Assembly: GCF_030269925.1 (NCBI RefSeq)
Contig: NC_085126.1
Coordinates: 746,501 to 810,500, forward strand
Length of the DNA: 64,000 nt
DNA from: Bombyx mori
Taxonomy: Eukaryota > Arthropoda > Insecta > Lepidoptera > Bombycidae
Direction of reading: 5' to 3'
Shown here: positions 54,423 to 64,000 of the stretch, piece after piece
Layout: each line of letters begins with the position of its first letter
Position numbering within the stretch: the stretch's first letter is position 1
Translations under genes and position numbers: made by a program
The notes under the pieces: generated by a model
Told to the model about the DNA's origin: nothing
What the model saw: the letters and a program-made list of their open reading frames with translations, nothing else
The model's database searches: none

Positions 54423-55513
54423 GTTTTATTAGATGTTGAGAAAAGGTTAGCTCGATCTTCTAGTAGCTGCTTTGTTTTATCTGATAACCATGATATTTTA
54501 TTCTTTCTAGTATCCGAAGCTTTTCCTGGGGCCTTTTCATTTATAATTTCTTGCAGTTTGTTGTATGTGTCTTGTATGTGTAGGTCTTTTGTGTTTTCTA
54601 TGAAGTTTATTAGCTTTTCTTTAAGTCCACTGACATTCAGGCTTGTGGTTTTGTTTGTTAGATTTGCTTTAAAAGGTCTTTTCTTAGAGGTGTTTAGTTT
54701 TAGCTTGGCTCTGACAGGTCTATGGTTACTGTTAAAGTTTAAATTATTTATAACTCGACAATCTTGAAAAGCTGTACTTCGATTCGAGAGAATGTAATCT
54801 ATCTCATTTTTGTAACGACCGTCTGGAGATGTCCACGTCCACCTATTCCTTGGTCGATTTTTATAATAGCTGTTCAATATTTTCAGATTATTCTCGTATG
54901 CTAAATGAATCAATTTCTCGCCGTTTCGTGTCCTTTTTCCTGTACTGTATGGCCCCAGCACTATATCTTCACCCTCTACTCTGTATCCTGTTCGCGCATT
55001 AAAGTCTCCCATCACTATGAGGTTGCTGCATGAATAAGTTTTTATTGTTTCTGTTAGCTGCAAATAGAAAGAGTCGATTTCTGTGCTGGTCGCTTGCTCT
55101 GTCGGGGAGTAGATTTGCACTATGGACCACATCTCGTCTAAAGGTGGTAACTTTAAATTTAATAAAATGATTCGCTCTGATATGCCTATGAATTCATCTA
55201 TACATTCTTTTAATTCTTTTTTCACTAAGAAACCTACACCGTATTGGCCCGGTGTGTAACCGTTGTGGTAAAAAGTAAATTCACCGAAGTCTTCTATGTT
55301 TTCTCCTATACGTCTCACTTCACTTAAACCAACGATAGACCAGTTTATATTATCTAATGCGAACACAAGTTCTGTCAATTTTTCTTCTGATCGTAGTGAA
55401 AGTGTATTATATGTAACGATGTGTAAGGTGTGTAAGGACTAGCGTCCGATGGCGGGATTCTTTGAATAGTTTTTGTGTTGAGTTGGGCAGATTATTTGGA
55501 GGGTAGTAGTCAT
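54423..55513 (-). CDS. RTE-like ORF2, endonuclease part with an in-frame TAG
   Basis: The 5' block of ORF2, up to the mag insertion. It holds an APE-type endonuclease: VTYNTLSLRS, GLSEVRRIGE, YSPTEQ, MGDFNARTG and the final SNHRPV. Then comes a linker running to the mag LTR. The in-frame ATG nearest the 5' end of this frame is at 55511-55513, but a TAG at 55439-55441 interrupts after 24 codons. No other ATG precedes the first endonuclease motifs. Either the TAG is a mutation or ORF2 is translated by another route. The rest is open. Confidence 0.85.
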
Positions 55514-55606
55514 CTTCCCCCACGGTGACTAGCCGGCTTGGGGGGTTTATCTTCAATGTTGATTTATATAAGGAGCTTATTTTTCTTTTTGTTTGGTTCC
55601 GGGTGC

Positions 55607-56386
55607 CTATGTTAGTTCCTGGTTTTTTGGGATCTCAGATAAAGAAGATGACCTTCCTCGTGCTATATAATTTAAAATGTTAGGTTTGATTATTTCTTTT
55701 GAACCGGTATTAGGCGGGTTTCTTCCTGGAATTTTGTTTGTGTTCGACTTCTTTTGTGATGACCAATTTGGTGAACCAGACTGATCTCTTTTCCTTTTTT
55801 CTCGGCCGACCTCGTATGGTTTCTTTACTACCAATTTGTCGTGCTTCAAATATGCGATGTTTCCCTTTTTACGCTCTTCTTCTACTTTCGGTTGTAGTTG
55901 TTTCCTCGTTTCAAGGACGCTTTTTGAATAATCTTCTTTCACGTAGATGCCTTGTGGAAGGTTAGGTTTGTTTTTTAGTATAAGATTCTTTTTCCATGTA
56001 GTCGTAAAGGTCACTATTATCGGGCGGCTTTTAGTGGATGACGCACCGATTCTATAAATATTACTTACTTCTTGACAGTCCAGAGGGGTGCCTGCTTCTA
56101 CGATAATCTTCTTTATGTATTCTACAAGATCTATTTCTCTTTTTCCATTTTCTTCGACACCGAAAAAGACTAAATTATTCTTTCGTTTATCTTTATCCAA
56201 ATACTGTAGCTTTTGTTCTAATTCAGAAATTTTTAATTTGAGGTTTTTATTTTCTTCAGTAAGCGATTCCAATTTTTCATTTAACACCTCCGTAACATTT
56301 ATTGTGACTGTATTAGTTATTATTAGAGTTTGTTGATTTAGCTTATCTTCTAATTTTGACCATAATATTTCCATATTTTTATCCAT
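55607..56386 (-). CDS. RTE-like element ORF1: coiled-coil RNA-binding protein
   Basis: 259 residues. Residues about 25-65 form a heptad-like coiled coil (LTEENKNLKLKISELEQKL). Residues about 70-165 resemble the compact RNA-binding fold of LINE ORF1 proteins (NNLVFFGVEENG, IYRIGA, RPIIVTFTT). The tail is basic and Ser/Asn-rich (REKRKRDQSGSPNWSSQKK). It would bind the element RNA. It lies about 90 nt before the ORF2 frame. No zinc knuckle is present, unlike the Jockey-like ORF1 at 36.6 kb. The frame is uninterrupted. Confidence 0.85.
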   Translation of the reverse strand: MDKNMEILWSKLEDKLNQQTLIITNTVTINVTEVLNEKLESLTEENKNLKLKISELEQKLQYLDKDKRKNNLVFFGVEENGKREIDLVEYIKKIIVEAGTPLDCQEVSNIYRIGASSTKSRPIIVTFTTTWKKNLILKNKPNLPQGIYVKEDYSKSVLETRKQLQPKVEEERKKGNIAYLKHDKLVVKKPYEVGREKRKRDQSGSPNWSSQKKSNTNKIPGRNPPNTGSKEIIKPNILNYIARGRSSSLSEIPKNQELT

Positions 56387-56793
56387 TTTCTAGGGTAATT
56401 TGGGTTTGTGCAAATGGTAACAGCAAATGATAGAATTTATAATTTTGATGCTTGCCACACTATTGAATATTTCGCTGTCATTCGGCTATTCTTCTTAGTC
56501 TATGATTCGGTGTATAGGTTGGCACTATTGTAATAAATATGGCTGATCTAATTTACTTGTTGATGATCTTCCTTGTTTAGTTGTGCACACTTCGATCAAA
56601 TTTGACGACGAAGAAACTGATTTCGCGCTACTACTTCTATATATTTGAACTTCTTGTGAATGTTCAGGTGAAATAAACACTTGTTTGTACTCGTATGTCA
56701 CTTAATTGCACTGTTTTGTAATTATTTTATAAGACAATCACTCGATACGTGTTGACCATTAAGCAACCGGAACCGGAACTCCAACGCATCATT

Positions 56794-57394
56794 GCTTCAT
56801 AGTAATAGTGAAGAACCATTGCTTTATTAACCGCGTCGTTAGGCATACTGACATCCGGCGTCCCGAGGGGGAGGGTGATGGGAGAGATGTGCTCCGCACT
56901 AAACACTTCTGTGTATATTTGCTAGCACAAAGCAAAATTACCTTGAAAAATTCGCTAGATTAATGCAAGGTTTTGTAGGATTTCTTACACACCATAATAA
57001 TATACTTACCGGTAAATGCGTCGGTTGAAACAGATGAAATACTGTCACAAATACGACCGGGCAAAGTTTTTCTGCAGAAACTTATTATGTTACTTACCCC
57101 TTGCTGAAATTGTCGAGCCGCCCTAATAATCCAAACTTACCTGAAACAGAATAATAGCCCTTTAAATACAAATATAGACCAATATTATGAATATGAATGT
57201 GTGTTTGTTATTTATTCGCGCAAAATGTCCGGCCGGATGTACATGAAATTTCGCGCTAGCTCATAGCTTCGGTTAACACATAGGATACTTTTCGTCATGG
57301 TAAAATGACATGATCCGGCCAACGCTGGGCATATCCGCTATAATAATAATACAATGTAATGTATTTGTTTGTTCGTATTTTGCAAATTAATTGT
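56794..57394. other. Anonymous DNA
   Basis: No feature is recognised. Confidence 0.4.
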
Positions 57395-57745
57395 TTTTTT
57401 TTTTTTATTGCCCTTGTAGGCTTTCGAGCATACGGCCCACCTGATGGTGAGTGGTTACCGTCGCCCATGGACTTCAGCAATGCCAGGGGCAGAGCCAAGC
57501 CGCTGCCTACTGCTTAATACTCTCCACAAGCCTCGCTTGAAGAAGGACATGTCATAGCGCACGGGAAACACCGTGGAGGGGAGCTCATTCCATAGCCGGA
57601 TGGTACGTGGCAAAAAAGATCTCTGGAAACGCACTGTGGATGACCGCAGTGGCTCCAGGTAGTATGGATGAACTCTATTCCGGTGGCGGGCGGTGCGACG
57701 GTAAAAACGAGATGCCGGTATCATCTCGAACAATTCCTCAGAACA
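57395..57745 (-). mobile_element. LINE family I, 5'-truncated, with ORF2 C terminus
   Basis: The minus strand reads FEMIPASRFYRRTARHRNRV, then RFQRSFLPRTIRLWNELPST. This C-terminal signature (F-L-P-R-T-x-R-L-W-N-x-L-P) is seen in several CR1/L2/Jockey-type LINEs. The 3' tail GGGCGACGG... ends GGGCAATAAAAAAA. Other copies are at 25701, 27886, 60985 and 62563. Confidence 0.85.
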
Positions 57746-58357
57746 ATTCCTAGGTCTATTCTTATTTTATAGAGCATAGATAGACACAAGCAAATCTTTA
57801 TTCGGGAAAATGCGATGCCTTTAACTATTCATAAATTACAAATTTGACGAATGGGAAACAGTGGTGAACAGTTTATTTAAAATATAGTCTTATAATACCA
57901 GCGGGCGGACCCGACAGACGTTTTCCTGTAAACACGTCTTAAATCCGAATTTTTTTAACTTTTTTTATTACGTTGCGATGACCTGGACTGTTTTGCTAGA
58001 GCTGTATAACGTGAGTGAATCGGAAGAGTTACTGGATTGGATGAACCCCAATGTTCGGAGCTTGTTTATATGCAAACATATCTTGAAATATGTCGTTGAC
58101 GAGATCTTCGATATCTTCTGACAAACATCTTATGTTCTGTGTGATAGCTACTGGCACACGGTCTTCTATCCATTTTATAAGAAATATTACATTTCATCTG
58201 TTCCGTGTTAATTGTTTAAAGAAATCGTAAACATAACTTTTTATATATAACTGTTTCTAGTGTGACAACAAATTAACATGTGGCAACACTAGTCGTGGTA
58301 GTTTCACAAAAAATTGTAGTTGTACTTATCATGTATTGTATTGTGCTTGAAGTGAAT
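57746..58357. other. Anonymous DNA
   Basis: CCAGCGGGCGGACCCGACAG near 57900 may be a trace of a LINE 3' end of the repeat C kind. Nothing else is seen. Confidence 0.35.
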
Positions 58358-58500
58358 TAAGCCCACTGGGTTTCTCGCCGGATCTTCTCAGTGGGTCGCT
58401 TTTCCGATCCGGTGGTAGATTCTGCGAAGCACTGCTCTTGCTAGGGCCAGTTTTAGCAACAATTCTTTTTTGAGCCCCTTGAGCTCACCTACACATTAAG
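58358..58500 (+). repeat. Truncated LINE 3' UTR fragment (repeat K)
   Basis: Inverse of 2446-2580: CCACTGGGTTTCTCGCCGGA, then GATCCGGTGGTAGATTCTGC, then GAGCTCACCTACAC. Confidence 0.65.
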
Positions 58501-58719
58501 GCGAAGTTGAAACATCCTCTCAAGTTTATCAGCATAGGTAGGATAAAAAAGAGAAGAGAACTAAAATACATTTTTTCTATACAAAGTTTTATTGAAGCTA
58601 ACACAAAATACAATTAACGGCCCGAAACATTAATAAATGTAGTCACTAAATGTATTTATTCCGTTTGCTGTATAGCAGAGGAACATATACATAGAATTGT
58701 GGTTATTAATCTATATATT

Positions 58720-59124
58720 AATACGTGAAGCAAAAACTTTGTATCCCTTTTTACGAAAAATAGGCGGACGGAGGAGTATGAAATTTCACACACTTATAGA
58801 TAATATAGAGAAGGAGTGCACAATGCTAATATTTTTTTAAAATTATGCATTATTAATACATTAAATCCACAAAAAAAATACACAAATACATGGGGTATTT
58901 GACAAACACGCATATAGTTATATACTCTTCGTTTATTGTCAAACTTTTGTTATTGCTTAAAGTCTGTGGTCAAATTGAGAATAGGTTAGGTAATATTGCT
59001 TATCTTTAATATTATTTGTCTATGGTGTGGTTTTGGTCAAATCTGTAACTAGAACCATAATAATGTTGAAACTTATATTTGAATTTAATTATAGTCGAAT
59101 TTCGACTACGGCGGGACCACTAGT
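58720..59124 (+). repeat. Repeat E, copy 2
   Basis: Reverse complement of 43655-44062. ACGTGAAGCAAAAACTTTGT at the left, GTCGAATTTCGACTACGGCG at the right. Confidence 0.75.
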
Positions 59125-59261
59125 CTTTACAATTAGAGCTTTGTTCCCAGCGGAGCTTCCCACATCGCTGAGGTTAAGTGCTTAACGAACGTACAAAAGC
59201 TGACAATACGCTTCAGTTAGACTATACGTCAAATTCTCAGATGTATAAGGTTGTTCATTTC

Positions 59262-59690
59262 TTTTAAAGGGATTTTATGACCTGGTAACTAAGACCTTTA
59301 AGTCATGTCTTTTTTTAATTTATATACTTATTTTTATGGAAAATGATAATATGGAGTGAAATGAATTGAAATGGAGATGATTAATTTGAGACATTAATCA
59401 ACTGTGATGAAATTAAATGAAATGAGATGAGATGAGATGATATGGGATGAAATATAATCTCAGTAAAATGGTGGTTATTTACAAAAAAATTTCAGTGGAC
59501 TTTTTGGAGGATCCCGACAAGTTACGTCCAGCGGCTTTGTTTCATTTTCCCACAATTGTGCACTCTCACAGATATTAAACAGTTAATAAACCACCGTTAT
59601 TACACATTTAATTTAAGCTTAGGAAACACTAAATAGACAAAATAAAACAAATCACACAACTTCATTCCTCGCGTTCCTGCCAAAAAGTCA
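59262..59690 (+). repeat. Repeat B, third copy
   Basis: A single copy of the foldback arm, from GGATTTTATGACCTGGTAAC to TCGCGTTCCTGCCAAAAAGT, without an inverted partner here. It helps define the repeat B unit at about 430 bp. Confidence 0.8.
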
Positions 59691-59904
59691 CTTAATATTT
59701 AATTTTAAGACGACGGCCATAGATAATAATACACTTAATATTTAAAATGACGGCCATACTAATCCGAGCAGGGTCAAAACACTACCCTATGAACTTAGAA
59801 GAGTTGAAGGACTGGGATAAGCCGTTACTTACTGTGGTATTCCTGAAACCGCAATCTTAACTTATTTTAAGATTTATAAAAAATATATAATAATAATATA
59901 CAAA

Positions 59905-60085
59905 GAAACAACTACTTATATGAATAATAATAATAACCGTCATCACGTAGACTATACATTAGACACTGTATAGCCATTATATATAAATATATAATATACA
60001 TAAATAATAAAAATCAAGCGTTACGGACGTTTTTCCCGGTTAATACCCCTCCGCATCGTCCCATAAGGAACTTAGTTCCAAAACA
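59905..60085 (+). repeat. LTR fragment related to 18153-18420
   Basis: Shared blocks: CCGTCATCACGTAGACTATA, GTTACGGACGTTTTTCCCGG and CCATAAGGAACTT. Confidence 0.6.
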
Positions 60086-60523
60086 AAAAGGTGAGAAAAT
60101 TATAGGCCACGATCGTTCGTGTTTGATGGGTAGTTAGAATATTGTCAATGTTTCTGTAATGTGCCACTACCACGGTATTGTGAGCGCACGCTGCACCCTG
60201 CCTATTTGTCTCGCTAGGTCACCACATTCCGTTGTGAAATGTGGGACAGTCCCAAAATAATCTAATTGACTTCCACATGCAGATGAGCATACAGCCCATT
60301 TGATGGTATTCACAGTTGATTGCAAATCAGTATCACCAGGAGCACAGCCAAGCTTATCATTACGTCTGTCCTCAAACCTTCTTTCAGAAAGAACCTTTAT
60401 AAAACTCTCAGGAAATGCCGCCTATCTTCACATAACACCATATAACTCATGACTCATACTACTCATTCAGTGCGATAAAAAAGCATCAAGCAACCTGCTT
60501 ACAACAATTTATGCCTGTTTAAG
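60086..60523. other. Anonymous DNA
   Basis: No feature is recognised. Confidence 0.4.
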
Positions 60524-60551
60524 CTAATGAAAGACACAAAAAAGTCTTACC

Positions 60552-60830
60552 CAAACAGTTGTGCCTTTTAGTACGGTCAATTTAACAGCTAAGTGGCTAA
60601 ACATGTAAATGATTCCGGGCATTATGCCAAGTAAGCATAAGCTCTGTCGGCCGACGAGACGCGCATCGATGCTTTTATGTAAAAAGTAACCAAACTGTTC
60701 ACTTCGTTCTGTGAACTTTGGTAGTGATTTTTTACACGGATAGCCAATGGAATCTTTAATGATATCTAAAAATGTATTTAATGCAATTAACGTTGAGTTA
60801 CGAGTTTGTATTTTAGGCAACGTAAAACTA
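60552..60830 (-). CDS. Possible isolated host exon, function unknown
   Basis: A minus-strand open segment (the frame runs about 60877 to 60524) is not part of any repeat I recognise. It reads, for example, NSTLIALNTFLDIIKDSIGY and later FGYFLHKSIDARLVGRQSL, then a hydrophobic stretch GIMPGIIYMFSHLAVKL that could span a membrane. There is no ATG at its start. A TTTGG|GTAAGA donor lies at its end (about 60552), and pyrimidine-rich sequence with CTTTAG or GTTGAG near 60830 could be an acceptor. No partner exon was found. It could equally be a chance ORF or an unknown element. I do not recognise the protein. Confidence 0.3.
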
Positions 60831-60984
60831 AAGATACTCAACGGAGGTGATACAAAAGAAGATGCTGATCCAACCACTGCCTATTTCCGATGTTAAAAGA
60901 TTATGCGTTCTGATTTGAAGCTCGCGACCCATGCAAACCTAAGTTCATGTCTTAAGAAACCGGAGTAGAGGTCATCCATACTGC

Positions 60985-61246
60985 CTGGAGCCACTGCGTT
61001 CATCGACAGTGCGTTTCCAGAGATCTTTTCTGCCACGTACCATCCGGTTTTGAAATGAGCTCCCCTCCACGGTGTTTCCCGAGCGCTATGACATGTCCTT
61101 CTTCAAACGAGGCTTGTGGAGAGTATTAAGCGGTAGGCAGCGGCTTGGCTCTGCCCCTGGCATTGCTGACGTCCACGAGTGACGGTAACCACTCACCATT
61201 TGGTGGGCCGTATGCTCGTCTGTCTACAAGGGCAATAAAAAAAAAT
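60985..61246 (+). mobile_element. LINE family I, 5'-truncated
   Basis: TGGAGCCACTGCG through CGAGCGCTATGACATGTCCT and GGCAGCGGCTTGGCTCTGCC to GGGCAATAAAAAAA. Plus-oriented relative of 57395-57745. Confidence 0.85.
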
Positions 61247-61502
61247 CATTAAAATTTTACCTTCTGAGGCAATTTTTACCTTCGAATTAGCCACCGATGT
61301 TGGTTCTCTCCTGCACAAGCCCGTCAAAGCGAAGCCATTTTTCACCAATCTGTTTGTCACTGCTTTATATATAAAACAACACTGTTATGCGGTGAGGGTG
61401 TTCGTGTTTAAAAAAAAAAAACTATTATATATATACCGAATTTATTATCATATTTACGAGATTTTGCTTACTAAATATTTTATTATTGATTATTATATTA
61501 AT

Positions 61503-61700
61503 AAACTAGCTGACCCGGCAGACTTTCATAAATAAAAGACCTAAGCTTTATTAAACCCGAGAATTTCCATATTTATCTACCTTTTAAACCTTCTCTGGAC
61601 TTCGACAAATAATTTAAGACCAAAATTAGCCAAATCGGTCCAGCCGTTCTCGAGTTTTAGCGAGACTAACGAAAAGCAATTCATTTTTATTTAAATAGAT
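61503..61700 (+). repeat. LINE-like 3' end (repeat C)
   Basis: CTAGCTGACCCGGCAGACTT to AGTTTTAGCGAGACTAACGA, then AATTCATTTTTATTTAAATAG. Confidence 0.7.
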
Positions 61701-61794
61701 TATACTACTGACTACTAGAATTACTACGACATATTTAGATGTTGAATGTCCGGAGTCTGTTGTCTGATTCTTGAGCTCTTTTATTTTATTTTAG

Positions 61795-61940
61795 GGAGGT
61801 AGCATTACAGGCTTTCTAGTTTCACCAGGACTGGTGGGCGTGCACGTGCTCAGCCAGGAGGGATGGGGTCTGCTAATAGCTGCCCGAGCGCATTTGAAGG
61901 AATCCTGACAGCTCAAGAGCAGCTGCTTCGCGAACATCGA
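61795..61940 (-). repeat. Jockey-like LINE 3' UTR fragment (family J)
   Basis: TTCACCAGGACTGGTGGGCG and CAGCCAGGAGGGATGGGGTC match the 3' UTR at 33560-33690 with substitutions. Confidence 0.7.
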
Positions 61941-61945
61941 ACTCT

Positions 61946-62184
61946 GATTGCTTAGATGGGTGGACGAGCTCACAGCCCACCTGGTGTTAAGTGGTTACCG
62001 GAGCCCATTGACATCTACGACGTAAATGCGCCACCCACCTTGAGATATAAGTTCTAAGATCTCAAGTATAGTTACAGCGGCCGCCCCACCCTTCAAACCG
62101 AAACGCGTTACTGCTTCACGGCAGAAATAGGCAAGGCGGTGGTACCTACCCGCGCGGACTCAAACGAGGTCCTACCGCCAGTAA
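61946..62184 (-). repeat. Bm1 SINE, 5'-truncated
   Basis: The complement of the Bm1 tail and body ends at GAGGTCCTACCGCCAGTAA. It abuts the family J fragment directly. Confidence 0.85.
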
Positions 62185-62227
62185 AAAATGGCCTCCCTTA
62201 TAAGCCTCCATTATAAACGCTTGCTTG

Positions 62228-62524
62228 TTTTTCATTTTAGATTAAACATTTAATAATAAATAATAATAAATAAATATTTACTAACAATCACGCCACGTTA
62301 ACTGGTCCCGTGATAAGTTCGTAAAGAACTTGTGTTACAGGTACCAGATAACGGATATAAATGTAAGATTTTTATTATACACATACATATATTTAGTATA
62401 CATCCATAACTCAGGAAAAGACATTTATATTTATCATACAAATATCTTCCCTTGGCGGGATTCGAACCCGCGACCCCCTTGTGTAGTGACCATGTCACTT
62501 ACCACTACACCAGAGGGCTGTAAT
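62228..62524 (-). repeat. tRNA-derived SINE of a second family
   Basis: On the minus strand the 5' end is tRNA-like: CTGGTGTAGTGGTAA (A box) and GCGGGTTCGAATCCCGC (a perfect T arm with B box). A unique body follows, then a TTTATTATT microsatellite tail at about 62250-62275. The acceptor stem does not pair well and the body follows at once, so this is a SINE and not a tRNA gene. Confidence 0.7.
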
Positions 62525-62562
62525 AAACATAAAAATAATAAACAAGGTGTCAAAATAACCAC

Positions 62563-62840
62563 GCTCCACACAAGCCTGGAGCCACTGCGGTCATCCACAG
62601 TGCGTTTCCAGAGATCTTTTTTGCCACGTACCATCCGGCTATGGAATGAGCTCCACGGTGTTTCCCGAGCGCTATGACATGTCCTTCTTCAAACGAGGCT
62701 TGTGGAGAGTATTAAGCGGTAGGCAGCGGCTTGGCTCTGCCCCTGGCATTGCTGAAGTCCATGGGCGACGGTAACCACTCACCATCAGGTGGGCCGTATG
62801 CCCGTCTGCCTACAAAGGCAATAAAAAAAAAAAAAAAAAA
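62563..62840 (+). mobile_element. LINE family I, 5'-truncated
   Basis: It encodes RFQRSFLPRTIRLWNELH before a small deletion, then the family tail ending GGCAATAAAAAAAAA. Confidence 0.85.
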
Positions 62841-63159
62841 CAACCCGGCGCGGCGGATGATAAGCACGGTGCTTTGTCATCTATTCGTAATGGCGTTACG
62901 GTCTTTACAGGACATGTCTTTATCTAAACAATCGCGCATCGTATCAATAAATAATAAAGCGATAACAAATATTTTTGACATTGCATTGTCCTCCTCTTTG
63001 TTTACTCTGTATTTGAGTCAATAAACAACCTCTTATTAATTTATTAACACTTAAAATAATTTAATCGTTCTCCAAGGCAGATGTGCATATAAAATTATGA
63101 CCTATATAATTGTAAGGACACGAATTAAAGCATAATTAATATTATATATATAGAAATAA
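62841..63159. other. Anonymous DNA
   Basis: No feature is recognised. Confidence 0.4.
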
Positions 63160-64000
63160 GGTATGTAGTTGTGTGTGTATCTATACACTAATACGTAGAG
63201 CAAAAACTTTGTACCCGTTTTACGGAAAATTACGCGGACGAAGGAGAATGAAATTTTCCACACTTATCTACTTATATACTATAATAATATTATTATAAAG
63301 AGGAAAGATTTGTTTGTTTGTTTGTATTGAATAGGCTCCGAAACTACTGAACCGATTTGAATTTGAAAGCTACACTATTCCCAAGTGACATAGGCTATAA
63401 TCTTTTTTGAAAAAAATTAGGGATCTTTACAAAAACTCCAATAATGTAACCCAAGGTGTAAAAAAAATTCTTAAAATATTCTTTACGTCGCGTGCCCTGC
63501 GAAAACTATTGATGATAGAATAAAATAATGTACCACGACTTTATAGAACACATTATTAATTACAAAAAGTGTCGAAACAGCATATGTCTAACTATTGTAA
63601 TTATGCCGCAATAAGTGTTCTTTTATTTTAAAAAATAAAACAACGTCAAATATCGTTGAAATTTTTGTTAAAGACCCGAGCGGAGCCGGAGCGGGCTGCT
63701 AGTCGTTTATATAGAGAAGGAGTGCAGAATGCTAATATTTATTTTTAATTATGCATAATAAATACATTAAATTAATAGAAAAAACATTACACACACACTA
63801 CCGTGTACCTATATTTGACACACACACACGCATAATACTGTTTTGTTTATTGCTAAGATCTGTGGTCAAATTGAGAATAAATTAACATTGCTTGTCTTCA
63901 ATATTATTTATCTAGAGTGTAGCCTTGGCGGAATTTGTTATTGGAGAGGTCTATGATAGCCTTTGACAATAGACCTATAATAATGTTCAAACTTCAATTT
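63160..64000 (+). repeat. Repeat E, copy 3, interrupted by repeat D
   Basis: Repeat E starts near ACACTAATACGTAGAGCAAA, breaks after CCACACTTATCTACTTATAT, and resumes near 63706 (TATATAGAGAAGGAGTGCAG), running off the window end. Confidence 0.7.
63283..63705 (-). repeat. LINE-like 3' end (repeat D) inserted in repeat E
   Basis: Inverse of 24291-24535: TTATAAAGAGGAAAGATTTG, TAGGCTCCGAAACTACTGAA, ending GGAGCGGGCTGCTAGTCG. Confidence 0.65.

Larger units (their letters stand above)
47995..56781 (-). mobile_element. Full-length RTE-like LINE, split by mag
   Basis: A minus-strand non-LTR element bounded by the 12-bp direct repeat CAACGCATCATT (47983-47994 and 56782-56793). It has a 5' UTR, ORF1 (55607-56386), ORF2 in two blocks, and a 3' UTR ending ATAAAGGCTTTATTATTATT with a trinucleotide tail. 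Without the 4.5-kb mag insertion it is about 4.3 kb. The 3' microsatellite tail and the style of the ORF2 C terminus fit RTE-like clades. Several degraded C-terminal relics (12990, 17150, 27661) belong to related families. Confidence 0.92.

Noticed and set aside
53372..54767. Plus-strand ORFs opposite mag and the RTE-like endonuclease
   Set aside because: They are shadows; the minus-strand frames carry zinc-knuckle, protease and endonuclease motifs.
56750..56850. Bm1-like words (ACCGGAACTCCAACGCATCA, TTGCTTCATAG) at the right edge of the RTE-like element
   Set aside because: The words straddle the 12-bp target duplication and the LINE 5' end, so the resemblance to Bm1 is by chance.
3554..62184. 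Regularly recurring 200-430-bp blocks as a CRISPR-like or satellite array
   Set aside because: They are dispersed Bm1 SINE copies in both orientations with variable truncation and no regular spacing.
62452..62524. Functional tRNA gene on the minus strand
   Set aside because: The A and B boxes and T arm are good, but the acceptor stem pairs poorly and a SINE body with a microsatellite tail follows directly.

Overview
The window is almost entirely transposable-element sequence from a silkworm genome (Bombyx mori or the close wild relative B. mandarina). Three observations point there: about 20 copies of a tRNA-derived SINE that I recognise as Bm1; a gypsy-type retrotransposon with exactly 77-bp LTRs, the hallmark of the Bombyx element mag; and a mariner with the DD37D spacing reported for Bombyx mariners. 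I found no convincing complete host gene, rRNA gene, functional tRNA gene or CRISPR array. One short open segment near 60.7 kb could be a host exon.

Layout. 1-4.3 kb: old repeats, a foldback pair and a dead DD34D mariner. 4.3-11.9 kb: a young, full-length endogenous errantivirus with LTR, gag, pol, a broken env and LTR. 12-33 kb: a patchwork of Bm1 copies, 5'-truncated LINE ends, MITEs and a solo LTR. 33.5-38.6 kb: a full-length Jockey-like non-LTR element on the minus strand with both ORFs open. 38.7-46 kb: Bm1 copies, a 280-bp MITE and anonymous DNA. 46.0-47.3 kb: a DD37D mariner inside a Bm1. 48.0-56.8 kb: a full-length RTE-like LINE on the minus strand, split by a complete mag element with identical LTRs. 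56.8-64 kb: more LINE ends, a second tRNA-derived SINE, MITE-like repeats and the candidate exon.

Nesting gives a relative order: Bm1 before mariner; RTE-like before mag; Bm1 before the Jockey-like element at its edge. The errantivirus and mag, each with identical LTR pairs, are the youngest arrivals. The Jockey-like element (11-bp target duplication, open ORFs) also looks recent. Such density and nesting suit heterochromatin, an intergenic repeat island or the W chromosome; the sequence alone does not decide which. No operon-like or cooperative gene system is visible beyond the internal gene sets of the elements.
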